Assembly (NCBI GenBank): GCA_914767885.1
Contig: CAJZBQ010000056.1
Location: forward strand, 248,001-312,000
Reading direction: 5' to 3'
Length of the DNA: 64,000 nt
Source of the DNA: Blepharisma stoltei
Taxonomy: Eukaryota > Ciliophora > Heterotrichea > Heterotrichida > Blepharismidae
Made by a program: the position numbers and the translations under genes. Of the stretch, positions 1 to 13,147 are shown piece by piece. The notes below the pieces were generated by a model. It did not search any database. It was not told the origin of the DNA and saw only the letters and a program-made list of their open reading frames with translations. How positions within the stretch are numbered: the stretch's first letter is position 1; each line of letters begins with the position of its first letter.

Positions 1-2227
<2,227 letters not shown>

Positions 2228-2477
2228 ATAATTTAAACTCATTAGTTTTCATAAATATACCTTTGCTATTTATCTCTATGATATCTTGAGCAATCTTTCA
2301 AGCCATTTACATAATAAATCGCAATATTTATTATCATATCCATATTATTTTCATTACTGGGGAAATAATTATACTAATATGAAGAGTTCGGGTAATTTTT
2401 ATAGTAATTTTTATTTCCTCAGTATAGTATTGTGTCCTTTCTGAAAAAATTTATTTTGGTATATGGTATATAATAAA

Positions 2478-4386
2478 ATGGACTATAAATTAGCTTCTGG
2501 GTCCAAATCCAAAAAAACTTACATAGCTATTATAGCTGCCCTCGCCATTGTTGGAGTAGTTGCAACTGTTTCTTTTTCACTAAAGTCACCACAAACCCCA
2601 GCTTTAATCCAGCTTCAAATAGATGAACAAGAATTCCAAGATTTCATTGCCAAGTACAACAAAAACTATTCAGAAGAGGAATACGCCCGCAGGTTCAAAA
2701 TCTTCAGAGATAATTCAGCTTATATCCGTGTTTTTAACACCCAAGGAAAGACTTGGTTCTTAATTTAACTTAGCCTCTCCGGGTTTAGGATTTCCTTTAG
2801 AGGCACAAATACTATATATTTTGGCACCTCAAAGCCCATAATCCGCCAATACCACCCATTTTATTTCTGCTTGGCTCTTAGGAGTCAACGAATTCACTGA
2901 TATGACTTTTGCCGAGTTTAAGATGGTTTATACACCTTCTAAAATCCTTTCAGATCCTACTATTGAAGCAAGCGTTTTACAAAACACCACAATTCCTACA
3001 CAAGTAGATTGGTCTGCTAAGGGAGCAGTCACACCTGTGAAAAACCAAGGACAGTGCGGAGGTTGCTGGGCATTTGCCACAACTGGGTCTTGTGAAAGTG
3101 CTTGGTTTTTAGCTGGGCATAATTTGACATCTCTGTCAGAACAACAATTGATGGATTGCTCTTATTCATATGGAAACTTAGCCTGTGGAGGTGGCACTAT
3201 GACCCAGGCTATGAAATACGTTATTATTTATCTATATGAATATTTGATTAATAGATTAGATTTAAGATGGGTATTTATAGTCCTACTTCCTCAAGCTTTC
3301 TTGCGTTCCGTAGCGATTTAGTCGCTGCGGGGTGGGCTCTCTTAAGGCATCTTGAGCCTGGGCTGAAACCCCCGGCTTCTCGGTAGTGGTATTTTTCCTC
3401 CTGATCCGGGTGATCCGGATTTTGCCGGGAATCATCATTTCCAACTCAAGTGCCAGTTCTACCCAACCCTGAACAGCTCAGGACAGATCGCCCCTTGCGG
3501 GACCCTTTTAAACTGGAGAGACTTGTGTCATTGGCATATCTTCATCGAGCTTCTTCTCCCCTCTTCCCGGATTATCTCCAAGAAAAAACTCAACCCCTTG
3601 GGGATTCACCAAGCAGCCTAGGCAGGTAACTCCCCTGCCTCTTTCGGACACCAGTCTGGGCCTCGGCGCTACTGGCAAAAAGAATGCGGAAAAATGCTGC
3701 CCGGGTCAAGCCACAAAATCAGTGGAAATTTTGCTGGGCTTCTCGCCTCGAGGCTAACTCCCCTTTGAGTAGCTCTCCTCACCCAAAAACCACGTCCGTA
3801 TACATAAGGACACCCGCCGCAGGATGACGGGTCGCTCGTCTCCGGCCATTTTATATATATAATATTTGATTAATAATTATAGTCAAAAGCAAGCATAAAT
3901 AGCAATTAGGCTATTAATAAATCTGATATATAAATCTTTTAATGACCTATTCATTATTAATTATATGTCAAAAATGGAGGGATTACCTCTGAAGATAACT
4001 ATCCTTATACAGCTCATGATGGCCTATGCAACCAAGCCAAAGAAAAACAATTCGCAGCAACTTTTACGAGCTATAAAGTAGTCAAGGCTGATGATGTCCA
4101 GCAAATGCAAATTGCGGTTGCTCAGCAGCCTATTAGAGTTTCTGTAGAAGCTGATCAAAATGCTTGGCAGCTTTATAAAGGAGGCATTGTGAGCAGTGAC
4201 TGTGGGACTAATTTAGATCATGAGGTCCTTGTAGTTGGGTATAATCAACTTAACAGCCCTCAGTATTGGAAAGTCAAAAACTCATGGGGAACTACCTGGG
4301 GAGAAGCAGGATATATTAGGATAGCAATTGTAGCTGGAAGAGGAGTCTGTGGAATACAAATGCAGCCAGCTTATCCTATAGTCTAA
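2478..4386 (+). CDS. Cathepsin L-like cysteine protease, copy 2 (two IESs, one holding a retroelement)
   Basis: Tandem paralogue of the preceding gene, same strand. Segments are 2478-2762, 2881-3230, 3966-4386. Residue order is the same: MDYKL start, signal-anchor helix, I29 propeptide ([13 protein letters not shown]), mature VDWSAKGAVTPV. The nucleophile region is QGQCGGCW rather than the QGQCGSCW of copy 1, a common active variant. The catalytic His is in DHEVLVVGYN and Asn in KNSWGTTW. The first IES splits LGVNEF after the Leu codon. The second lies in the helix before KNGGIT. Its removal leaves a few extra residues (AMKYVIIYVKNGG) relative to copy 1, so that edge is less certain. Expression of both copies would need excision of all inserts. 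Confidence 0.86.
2763..2880. other. IES in protease copy 2 (118 bp)
   Basis: Bounded by TA (2761-2762 and 2879-2880). Removal joins TGGTTCTTA to GGAGTCAACG, giving W-F-L-G-V-N-E-F, identical to copy 1, which has no insert at this position. The segment starts with a stop codon in frame. Confidence 0.82.
3231..3965. other. IES carrying a nested S1 retroelement
   Basis: Interrupts protease copy 2 between AMKYVI and KNGGIT. Without the nested S1 element and one copy of its duplication it would be about 113 bp, close in size to neighbouring IESs. The TA pair chosen (3229-3230 and 3964-3965) keeps the frame. Other TA pairs nearby do not. Confidence 0.6.
3254..3860 (-). mobile_element. SINE-like retroelement S1, copy b (inverted)
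   Basis: About 607 bp, with the same ends as copy a: its left edge is the remains of the TCTAA tail on the reverse strand, and its right edge is the complement of ATAAAATGGCCGG. It is flanked by the 15-bp duplication AATATTTGATTAATA (3239-3253, 3861-3875). It lies inside an IES, so it would be eliminated with its host segment. Several internal substitutions and indels relative to copy a suggest it is older. Confidence 0.8.
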
Positions 4387-4821
4387 ATTAAGCATAAGTT
4401 AAGACGAATTTATTTAAAATTGATATAAAGCCAGTCAGTCTTCTTGTTTATGTTTATGTTTATTTATTATAAATAAATAAAAGCCAATTAAAATCGCAAT
4501 CTGATCAGAAAAAATAAAAAGACTATTAATTCTAAGCATTTATTTACAGCTATATCACTATTCTAAATTCCTTTACTCTAATCTATTATTCTTTTAAACA
4601 TATCACCATTCTTAAACATAATTAATATTATTTAAAAAAATTCCTCGCCATTTTTTTACTATATCATCTTCCTTCAGCTTCAAAAAAAAATATGAAAAAT
4701 AAATATTCAGACTTCCATTAATGAAAAACTTCTTATCAGAAAACTCTCCTGAAATAAATATGAATTATTCAATGGATACAAACAGATCAGTAGGAAAAAA
4801 TATCAGTATGTATAAAAAATA
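4387..4821. other. AT-rich intergenic region
   Basis: Spacer between protease copy 2 and the Asp-rich protein gene. No coding frame or recognised repeat is seen. It holds poly-A/T runs and presumably the 3' end of one gene and the promoter of the next. Confidence 0.5.
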
Positions 4822-6691
4822 ATGAAGCTTGCAATTCTTATTGTTCTCTCATTAACTATATTTGCAACAAAAACAAAGTTTTTCAAAAGCCAACTTCTTG
4901 AATTAAAAGATTCGGATCAAGAGTGCGGCGCAATAGAAGGTAGTGGAGATGTACAATGTGCAACTGGAGGCTCATTAGAAGATAAAGATGATATTATTAG
5001 AGATAAAATTGACTTGCTAGATGGCATATACATAAATATTGCGTGGCGAACTAGCCTACCCTCTTAACACTTGTAGCCAGACGGGGGTCTGGGACTTGTG
5101 GAAGGGGGGCAGCGTTCGATATGTGCATTCAATCGGGCTTTATGGTCTGGTGGAGCGCAATGTCGGCTGACCGACCCCAGGCTCGCATCCAGGTTAAGGT
5201 TTATCCTGAAATTGGAAGTTGGAAAGGGATCACCCAGCAAAACCAAGGGGATTCGCTTGGCCAATCGGGCTTTTCCCAGCGCGATACCGGAGTTGCGCCC
5301 TGGGCTACAAGTTTAATATATAGCCTGACCAGTAAATTCACAATTTGAATTTTCGGAAATGGCAACCTCCTTGACGTACAGCATGGTGACCCAGCGTCTT
5401 TACCTCCGGTAGCAAGTGCAACCCTTGTCCAGAGCGAGCAGCACAAGCCTTAAGCTATGCAATAAGACTAGCAAGCATGGGGTGGTGCGAAGCAAGGGAC
5501 ATGAAAAGCCATTAGTGGGTTGGCATGAGCTTCCATATAATATCTTAATAGAATAGACTTGTTAGATGACATAGTTGGATCTAAAGATGAGTATTGTGAT
5601 CACGATGACAATGACGATAGAGACGATAGAGATGACTGCGACGACAAAGATGATCATGATGATTGGGATGATAGAGACGATCATGATGATAATGATGACT
5701 GCGATGACAGAGATGATCATGATGATTGGGATGACAATGATGACTGCGATGACAAAGATGATCATGATGATTGGGACGATAGAGACGATCATGATGATAA
5801 GTGTGATCGCGATGACAGAGATGATCACGATGACTGTGATGACAGAGATGACCATGATGATAAATGTGACCGTGATGATTGGGATGACAATGATGACTGC
5901 GATGACAAAGATGATCATGATGATTGGGATGATAATGATGACTGCGATGACAAAGATGATCATGATGATTGGGATGATAATGATGACTGCGATGACAGAG
6001 ATGATCATGATGACTGGGATGATAACGATGACTGCGATGACCATGATGACCACGATGACCATGATGACAGAGATGACTGCGATGACCATGATGACCATGA
6101 TGACCATGATGACAGAGATGACTGCGATGACAGAGATGATCACGATGACCATGATGATTCTTGTGGCTGTGATGAAAACCATTGGGAAAATGACGAAGAT
6201 GAGCACAAATATGGCAACTGTGAAAGAGACGAACACCATAGACATCATAGAGGGCATGGATTCTCACTCCCCCGCTTTAAATTGGAACAGATTTTTTGTT
6301 CCAATTTAAAGGGGAGTTAATTGGGTAAAAAAATATAAATAAAAATTATTCAAAGAATTAATCGATTCAAGTGAAAACTATTTAAATAATATTCTACTGA
6401 ACTTTTTTCATAAATTAGGTCAAAATTAATTTTATAAAATTAGGGTTTAACTATAAAGTTTCCCTATTTAAAAATAATTTGTTCCAATTTAAAGGGATTA
6501 AAGTACCCCAAAAATTGAAACTTTGTCTTTTTTCCAATTTAAATGAATGGGGGGAGCTAGGAGGGTGTTGCGAAGGTGATGAAATTGCAAATATTTTACC
6601 AGGAAGAAGAACTTGCATTAAAATTTATAGAGCCGATAAGGATGACTGTTGCCAATATGACGAGTCTAATCACTGTGAATCTGATGAATAA
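4822..6691 (+). CDS. Secreted Asp-rich (DDX)n repeat protein, interrupted
   Basis: Function unknown. Segments are 4822-5028, 5574-6266, 6560-6691. The N-terminus MKLAILIVLSLTIFA is a signal peptide. A Cys-containing stretch follows, then about 190 residues of near-periodic three-residue repeats (DDX; X = H, W, C, R, K, N). The C-terminus is Cys-rich (GGCCEG, DDCCQYDE). The composition suggests a secreted cation-binding or scaffold protein; that is inference. The DNA repeat is a degenerate GATGAY array, so strong shadow frames (isoleucine-rich on the minus strand) are artefacts. A retroelement with imperfect 18-bp duplication and a MITE-like IES split the frame. Removing both keeps one phase throughout. 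Confidence 0.72.
5029..5573 (+). mobile_element. SINE-like insertion in the Asp-rich gene (imperfect 18-bp duplication)
   Basis: GC-rich, non-coding insertion flanked by GACTTGCTAGATGGCATA (5011-5028) and the diverged copy GACTTGTTAGATGACATA (5556-5573). Losing one copy plus the insert restores the frame I-D-L-L-D. The 5' part (TACATAAATATTGCGTGGCG, then CTCTTAACACTTGTAGCC) resembles the 5' end of the element at 58040-58186 on the minus strand. A box-B-like word GCGTTCGATATG near 5110 hints at a tRNA-derived head; this is weak. Confidence 0.65.
6267..6559. mobile_element. MITE-like IES, TTTAAATTGGAAC arm family
   Basis: Left end is a tight hairpin (CTCCCCCGCTTTAAATTGG, its complement, then GGGGAGTTA). 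The right end carries two direct copies of the arm (around 6480 and 6530) separated by an AAAAATTG-type spacer, ending GGGGGGAGC. It lies in the Asp-rich gene. The flanks are TCA on the left and CTA on the right, and the phase is kept when one triplet is removed. Two related elements (10182-10437, 19404-19734) have clear TCA/TGA flanks. Confidence 0.72.
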
Positions 6692-6928
6692 ACTCCAGGT
6701 AGAGCTTAAAGCTAACTAATAAAAAAAAATTTATTCAATATTTTTTACTTTCAAAAATAATTTTACAAATATTATTTAATTTTTAATATTTTATATAGCT
6801 ACTTTAAATAATGATTATTCTCTTCTATTTAAGCAAAACTATTATTTATAAATCTCTATTTATTTATAATTATTTTCAATTATAATATAAATACTATCAA
6901 AGTTGTATATTTAATTTAGAGCATTCTC

Positions 6929-7908
6929 CTATACGTTAATGACTAATCTTTCTCTCTGTACTACAGGCGGCTCGCTTTCCCTTTCTTCCCTCTGTTCTTC
7001 TTCTATTATTGCTTCTTTTCTCAAACACCACTGACAATTTGCCCTTAAAAATTTTTGAGCTTGTGGTGGAATTTTATCTTGATTGAAGAAATAGTATACG
7101 ATTGTTGCAAGTGCACTACAAACAATCACAAAAATCAAAAATGTAATTAAATATCCCACAACATTAATATTTTCCTCTTGGCTTTCTTCTGCGGCATCTT
7201 GGCAAAACTGTCCTGAAAACCCAACCGGGCATTCACAGTTCCCATCAGCACAAACTCCTCCATTCTTGCATTTCCCAAAACAAGCCATGCTATTCGTGGA
7301 TCTGACTTGAATTTCGCTGCATTGATAAAAAGTTCCAATATAAGTTTTCCAAATCCATTGCAAAGTGCATTCATCGCATGTAAAATGATCAGGAAATACT
7401 ATTTACCACAATTATTGCAGGGCTAGTATTTATAGTATATAAAATAATTTATTCATTATAAACTAGCATACTATATATCTTTTCTCTATAAATACCTTAT
7501 TTTTTCTATATAATAAATTATTTTTATAATAAATGGAATAGTTTTGCTTTCATGATAAAGCTCTTTTCTTCCACATGGAAACCACCCTGATCCATCTGCT
7601 GAGTTATCAGTTGGAGCCAATGTTACATATTTATTGAAATCTGTCCCTGATGTAAGTCGAAGGGTGCAGTTTCCAGTCTCTGCAGGGTGAACTATCATTC
7701 AGGTCACAGGGTGATATTGCCCTGGCTCCGCTAATGTATGTGCTAAACCTTTTCCTCGGCCTCCACATGGAGGATCTTCCATGGTTTTTCCGGAAGTGTC
7801 TTTTCTGGGCACTGGGTCGATTAGAACGGCTTCCTAAATAAAGTTTACAGGCTTTATAGGGGTCGTCTGCTGCGCCAAAGCTACGCTTATTAAAAACAGC
7901 AGGATCAT
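6929..7908 (-). CDS. Secreted/membrane protein with EGF-like domain and one TM helix
   Basis: Reads leftward from ATG at 7908. The signal peptide (MILLFLISVALAQ) is followed after about 20 codons by a 15-nt intron (7834-7848, GTAAACTTTATTTAG), then a Cys-containing domain (GNCTLRL, GWFPCGRKE, FTCDECTLQWIWKT). This resembles secreted carbohydrate- or copper-binding beta-sandwich domains, but the family is not certain. An EGF-like module follows (CKNGGVCADGNCECPVGFSG), then a TM helix (VGYLITFLIFVIVCSALATI) and a short acidic cytosolic tail. TGA codes for Trp in VTW. A 128-bp IES (7399-7526) splits PFI-IFPDHFTC. The product is probably a surface protein. It is divergently arranged with the phosphatase gene. 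Confidence 0.75.
7399..7526. other. IES in the EGF/TM gene (128 bp)
   Basis: AT-rich segment between TA at 7397-7398 and TA at 7525-7526. On the minus strand the join reads ATT CCA TTT ATT ATA TTT CCT GAT, in frame with the conserved TCDECTLQW region. The unexcised frame ends at TAG just inside. Confidence 0.7.
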
Positions 7909-8399
7909 TTTTAAACTATTTATGTAAGAAATGATGGTTAAACAGAAATTGGTCTAATCCGCTTATGCTTATAGGGTTGATTTTAGAAATCTTTAGGCCA
8001 GATTTGAAAATTCTTTATATAAGAAAGATTTTTGAATTATGAAAATATTTTCTTACAAATGAGTGATAATCATTAATAAAATTTTGGAAATTTTAGACAG
8101 CCACTCTTTGTGTTATTGCTTCATTTTGTTATCCCATTTTCTCTTATTGAATGTTTATTTTTCATCAAAGATTTTTCACTTATTAAATTGTGTAGAGATG
8201 CATATATAAACAAATTTAATTTTTATCAGAATCTTTTCAATGAATATAAAAATGATCCTTCAAAATTATAATAGCTAAATTAGAATGGATTTTTTCTTAT
8301 CAATTTTAAATAATTCTCTTGGTAATAAAAATATTAAAATCAATTTAAAATTTTATAAAACTCACAAAAAACTTGACTTCCATATTAAATTCTTTACAA
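7909..8399. other. Divergent intergenic region
   Basis: AT-rich spacer between two divergently transcribed genes, presumably holding both promoters. No repeat or RNA gene is recognised. Confidence 0.5.
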
Positions 8400-9698
8400 A
8401 TGCTAAAATTTTATCTACTTATTTGGCTAGCCCTCGCTTCAAGCTCAATTTATCAGCCTGAACAAATCCATCTCTCCTGAACTGAGCACGAAAATGAAAT
8501 GCGCGTTACTTGAATAACCTATCTTCAGCTTGACTCATCAGTCAAATATCGCCCCCTTCTCTGCTCAAATATACTTTCAGACTGGCTCACTGTGCCTTCC
8601 TCTATCCAAGGTTTTAATGCAGGAGAAATCATATACCGTCTCCAATACATATACACCTCGGTAATTCCAAACCTAAGACCAGACTGTTTTTATGAATATT
8701 ATATTACCAATCCGATGGCACAAAGCAAAGTCTATATGTTTAGTGGGAGAACTCCAAATTCTTCGCTCCCCAATAAGGACTCTCAAAATCTTTTATCAAT
8801 GATTATTTATGGAGATTTAGGGATAGGAAAAAATTCAAAACATGTAAAAAATAGACTGAGTCAGGAAATAAAAATTAGAAGCTTTTTAGGAATACTTCAT
8901 ATAGGAGATATTGCATATGATATGGACCAAGATGATGGCATGGTCGGAGATAGATTTTTGAACTCTGTCCAAGACATAGCAGCTAATTTTGCATATATGG
9001 TAACGCCCGGGAATCATGAAATTAGGCATAACATGACACATTATAGGACAAGATTTAAAATGCCTTTGAATGATGCAAATAATGGGACAAACTGGTTTTA
9101 TTCTTTTAATTTAGGAGCTGCACACTTTATTATAATAAATACTGAATTGTACATTTATGATCACCCAGAGCAAATTTTAACACAATTTAACTGACTGAAG
9201 CAAGACTTAGAATATGCAAATAAAAACCGAGACACTTGGCCTTGGATTTTTGTGCTTACCCATCATCCTCTATATTGTTCTCTAATGACAGTTGCTCAAT
9301 GCACACATGAAGCTGAGCTATTAAGATCGTCTTTAGAGGATTTGTGATATGAATATGCAGTTGATATAATGTTCGAAGCCCATAATCATTATTATGAGAG
9401 ATGCACACCAATTTATAAGAATGCTCCGATAAAGAGTGAGTATGATGATTTCAATACTCATTACAATGCAAATGCAACTCTGTATATAATTACTGGAAAT
9501 GGAGGAAATAATGAAGGGCATAATGACCCAGTCCCAGAAGTCTGGCAGGAATGAACATTATTTATGACTGAAGAATATGGGTATGGAAAGTTAGAAGTTT
9601 TTAATAAAACACATATGCGCTGGATACAATATGGAGCAGTAAGTGGAAGGGAGATAGACCATGTGTGACTTATTAAAGATAGAACGAGATTTAATTAG
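8400..9698 (+). CDS. Purple acid phosphatase (metallophosphoesterase), secreted
   Basis: A 432-residue, uninterrupted gene once TGA is read as Trp (codons at LSWTEHE, VTWITY, QFNWLKQ, LEDLWYEY, EWTLF, HVWLI). A signal peptide (MLKFYLLIWLALASS) leads into the N-terminal fibronectin-like domain, then the catalytic domain. Metal-binding motifs are in the expected order: IYGDLG, HIGDIAYD, TPGNHE, VLTHHP, and AHNHYYER (usually GHVHAYER). These hydrolases act on phosphate esters at acid pH in lysosomes or outside the cell. The ATG at 8400 is chosen because it is the only one that includes a signal peptide. It is a good test gene for the genetic code because it has six in-frame TGAs and no IES. Confidence 0.93.
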
Positions 9699-9702
9699 AT
9701 AA

Positions 9703-11634
9703 TTAATCACTAATTGCTCTTCTCCTTTTTTCGCACCTCTCCTTTCTTGGGCAGGCTTGCTGATCATGACCTTTGTCGAAACATAAAGAACAACTCAAGC
9801 AGGAGTGATTCAGATAATTCCAAGTCTGACCACATTTGAAGCAGAGATTATTCGCTTTTAGATAATCTTTTCTTGATACTTTATCTTTAGCAATGTTTTT
9901 TAAAGGATTGTATAATCTTAGCAGATTATTTAGATCCTCAGTTTTTGAGTTTACTAGCATTTCTAGCCCTTCATCATCTACTATCAAGCCATTATGGATG
10001 AATATGTTTAAGTCTTTTCGGACCTTTATAAGCTCAAAGAAAGCATCGATATCAATTCTATATACTTCGTTTAAGAAAGTATTTATCGCAATATTGACAG
10101 ATTCTTCAGTTTCCCCTTTTAATTCTCTAGCTTCTTGAATTTGATTTAAACTTGATATTTTTGTTCCGAAAAAGACACTGATTCCCCCCTTTAACTAGAA
10201 CCAAAGCTCTGTTCCGATTTAAAGCGGGGGATATTTTATTGAAAAAAATAATTTTAAATTTTTTATAAAAATAAAAATAATATTCTACCTGCATTTCTTT
10301 CATAAAATCAAGACAAAGTATTTATAATATATAAAAATTCATATTTTCAACTATAATATTTATATAAAAATAAAATTCTGGTTTCAATTTTAAAGGGCCC
10401 AAAAAATGAATATTTTATTGCAATTTAAGGGGAGTGAGCTCTTTGCAAACGTCGTCACGAATTCAACCAATGACCTCGCGCATAGTAGATTTGAACTTTA
10501 TACTACAGATGTCTAATTTAAGATCTTGAATCTCATTATGAAAACATTCTTTCTGATCCTGAAGCTTGAGTTCAAAATCATTCTTCTGATCCTGAAGCTT
10601 GAGTTCAAAATCATTCTTCTGATCCTGAAATCTGCGTTCAAAATTTGCTTCAATATCTTGGTTTTTTCTATTAAAATGCATTATTAGTCTCTCCTGGGCT
10701 TTAAACTTGTTTTCAAAATATAGCTTTTGCTCCTCGAGTTGCTTTTGTATAAAGCTAAATCGCTCATCCATTTCTTTTTTATCATCAAAAAGTGCCTTAT
10801 TTTCTTCTGCTATACCTGAAAGACTTTTTATCTTTTGTATAAGTTTCTCATTCAAATTATGGTTCGAAACGTTCTCTTGAATTTGTTCTTGATTTTCACT
10901 AATTCCCCCTCCGTGAGCGAACAAAAATATCTTGTTCGCTCACGGAGGGGGTTAAATTTTTTTTTTAAATTTAAAAAATGTCACACTTTGCGAAAGCAAA
11001 TGTTAATTTAATTTATAAAATTTATGTTTTAAAGCGCAATTTATTTAAAATTAAACAGAACTAGCTCGAGATTTACTTATATATCAAAATTTTGTCTGCT
11101 CACGTAGGTGGGTTTTGGTCAAAAATAGGGATTTTTCTGATGGTTTGTTCGCTCACGAAAGGGGGAAGTAAGTAGCCTTGAGTTCTCGTTAAGCAATACG
11201 TTTGATTGCACGGCCAAATTGTAATACTTGTTTCTGTACTCTGAGGCATTTGCTACAAGAAGATTAAACCATTCTGTCCGCTCCTTTGATAATTCTTTGA
11301 ATACATCAATTAGCTTATTACTGAATTCGAAAAGTTCATGTTCTTGCAGACATCGATGTAATCTCTTTTCAACATCTCCTATTAATTCTAATGCTCTTTC
11401 GTTATCTCTAAATAGATCTTTAAGTAGCTCTATTGCTTCTATAATTTCATCATATGTTTTAGCTTGAGGTAGAGCTTCTAATTTAGCTTTGCATGAATTG
11501 ATTTTATCTTGCAGATCATAAGAATCTGTTTGATATATGATGTCATGAGCTAGTAAATGTTTCTTGTCATGACGATTTTCTTTAGTGATTATGTCCAAGA
11601 GTTCCTTAAGCTTGTTGTCTGAAGCCCCTTGCAT
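9703..11634 (-). CDS. Coiled-coil protein with C-terminal zinc knuckle
   Basis: Leftward gene in three pieces: 11634-11171, 10901-10438, 10181-9703. The start MQGASDNK is the first ATG. The N-terminal half is helical, and the middle is a strong coiled coil with a duplicated DQKNDFELKLQ unit (27-33-bp tandem repeat near 10550-10620). The C-terminus carries Cys/His clusters (CFKCGQ...NHSC, CSLCFDKGHDQQACP) like CCHC zinc knuckles, so RNA or protein binding is possible. Removing the first MITE joins RLL to SENQEQ. Removing the second joins VCKEL to SVFFGTK using a TCA repeat. TGA is Trp in VIGWIRDD. No family is recognised. Confidence 0.78.
10182..10437. mobile_element. MITE-like IES with TGA/TCA flanks
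   Basis: 256-bp element of the TTTAAATTGGAAC family, with internal similarity to 6267-6559 (an AATATTCTAC...TTTCATAAA core). Flanking triplets are TGA at 10179-10181 and 10435-10437 (TCA on the coding strand). On the minus strand removal joins GAG CTC A to GT GTC TTT, keeping a long frame into the zinc-knuckle region. There is no TA at the edges. Confidence 0.78.
10902..11170. mobile_element. MITE-like IES, GTGAGCGAACAAA family
   Basis: 269-bp element bounded by TA (10900-10901, 11169-11170). Hairpin end at left (CCCCTCCGTGAGCGAACAAA and its complement). Direct arm copies at right are separated by a GGTTTTGGTCAAAAATAGGG-like spacer. The internal core is shared with 19801-20187 and others. 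Removal restores RLL-SENQEQ in the coiled-coil gene. Confidence 0.85.
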
Positions 11635-11768
11635 TTCTATTATTATTATTATTGATTTATTTGCATATTAATGTTAATTACTCTTCAGTATCCTAAAAAC
11701 ACTAACCCCCAATAATTAGTTTTTATTAAATTTATCAAAATTTATAATTAATTATTAATATTGTTAAA

Positions 11769-12617
11769 ATGTTTAGCGACTCCGATTCCTTTACTTATTC
11801 CCCCAGCATCCTAAAACAGCTTGAGCAGCAAAACGCAATCCTTGAAGAAGAAAATAAGCAGCTTCGAGCAACATCATATTTAAAAGGCGAGCTTGAAAAA
11901 ACCCGAACTGAGCTCATAAGAATGACTTCCCTTAAAGAGCAATTTGAAGAAAAATACAACGAAATGGCTGTGAAATGCATGTACTTAGAAATCGAAGACT
12001 CAATGATTTATGATGAAAACGAACAAATCACGCTTTTAAACAAAAAAATTGAAATGCTGATGCATGCAAATGAAGATCTAAGAAAAGAAGCAAAAAAGTC
12101 TAAAGAGGAAGCTTTGAAATATCAGATGGAAAATGTGAGGTTGCTAGAAGATCTAGAGAGGTACAGAAAGGAAGCTTATAAATTAAAAGAAAATAAAGGA
12201 CAGAAAGAGAAGGCTGTCAAAGGGAATGATAAACCAAGTGTCCCAGAGATGCAGCATGTAATCGTTAGTGAAGAAAGGGTAGAGCCTTGTGAGTATCCAA
12301 ATAAATCGCCAAGCCCAAGGATTGAGCCTAAGAAAAGTAAACAAGCTGTAACTGTCAGAAAATCAGCCCCAGTCCAAATAACGACTCAGCCAACTTTTAA
12401 TTTTGCGCTTTCGTCGCCTAAGTTTTGTGCTACTCCAACAGTATCTGCATTATCTCCTCGTCAAAAAGCATCACCTATAAGAACAGCTACAAATCAGCAT
12501 GCAAAATCTCAATATTTGCCAAGCTTTTTGAGGAGTAAACGAATAATTCGAAAAGATAAAAAGCCAACTCCAAGAAATTCAAATGGAAGCACTCAGTTTG
12601 AAATGCCTGTTGATTAA
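11769..12617 (+). CDS. Coiled-coil protein of unknown function
   Basis: 282 residues, uninterrupted. About residues 15-150 form a continuous coiled coil (LEQQNAILEEENKQLRA, EKTRTELIRM, NEDLRKEAKKSKEEALKY). The C-terminal 130 residues are basic, Ser/Pro-rich and probably disordered (KSPSPRIEPKKSK, SPRQKASPIRT). No TGA codon is used and no family is recognised. It may be a cytoskeletal or basal-body component, judged only from composition. It is divergently placed relative to the zinc-knuckle gene (134 bp apart). Confidence 0.8.
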   Translation: MFSDSDSFTYSPSILKQLEQQNAILEEENKQLRATSYLKGELEKTRTELIRMTSLKEQFEEKYNEMAVKCMYLEIEDSMIYDENEQITLLNKKIEMLMHANEDLRKEAKKSKEEALKYQMENVRLLEDLERYRKEAYKLKENKGQKEKAVKGNDKPSVPEMQHVIVSEERVEPCEYPNKSPSPRIEPKKSKQAVTVRKSAPVQITTQPTFNFALSSPKFCATPTVSALSPRQKASPIRTATNQHAKSQYLPSFLRSKRIIRKDKKPTPRNSNGSTQFEMPVD

Positions 12618-12790
12618 TTAAATTATTTTTGATTCAGATTATTTATTTAATGTTGTGATTTATGCTGATTTAGTATTACCTTAAATTGGAAAAAATATAA
12701 ATAATCTTCAAATTGGCACTTTTCAGATAAAATCTAATTATAATATATATCAAATAAAGCTTAGCAAGTTTATTACGTAAAATTATCATA

Positions 12791-13000
12791 TATAGCGCCT
12801 TCCTCTCAATGGCGCGCAATGCGCCATCACCGGGCCATGTCGGGAGAGGGTTCTCCACGAGGAATGGTTCCACGTGTGAAACCCTCTTTTGGTTCGTGGA
12901 AAAAGAGGGTTCCACACGTGGAACCATTCCTCCATGAGGAACCTCTCCCGACATGGCCTGGTGATGGCGCATTGCGCGCCATTGAGAGGAAGGCGCTATA
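12791..13000. mobile_element. Large fold-back element (near-perfect 210-bp palindrome)
   Basis: Arms of about 95-100 nt begin TATAGCGCCTTCCTCTC and end with the exact complement, with only a few mismatches and a central TCTTTTGGTTCGTGG loop. TA dinucleotides flank both ends. It lies between genes. The arms contain GGTTCCACGTGTG words also seen in the fold-back at 51746-51936. It has no coding content; the short frames inside are mirror images. Confidence 0.85.
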
Positions 13001-13147
13001 TTTTTATCAATTATTTCTGTTTTTAATTACTGAGAATAAAGTTTTTCCAGCCAAATTTATTATTTTCTGCACTTGAACTATTCATCAATGAAATAAAATC
13101 TGACATGTATTCTCTATGACTCCATTTACGGCTTATAATAATTAGAC

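Noticed and set aside
5562-6267. Long minus-strand and second-frame open frames across the DDX repeat (isoleucine- or histidine-rich)
   Set aside because: They are mirror frames of a three-base periodic repeat. Only the plus frame links to a signal peptide and to the Cys-rich C-terminus.
12676-13076. Two similar small proteins on opposite strands (RHHRAMSGE)
   Set aside because: They are the two arms of a 210-bp palindrome read in each direction, not genes.
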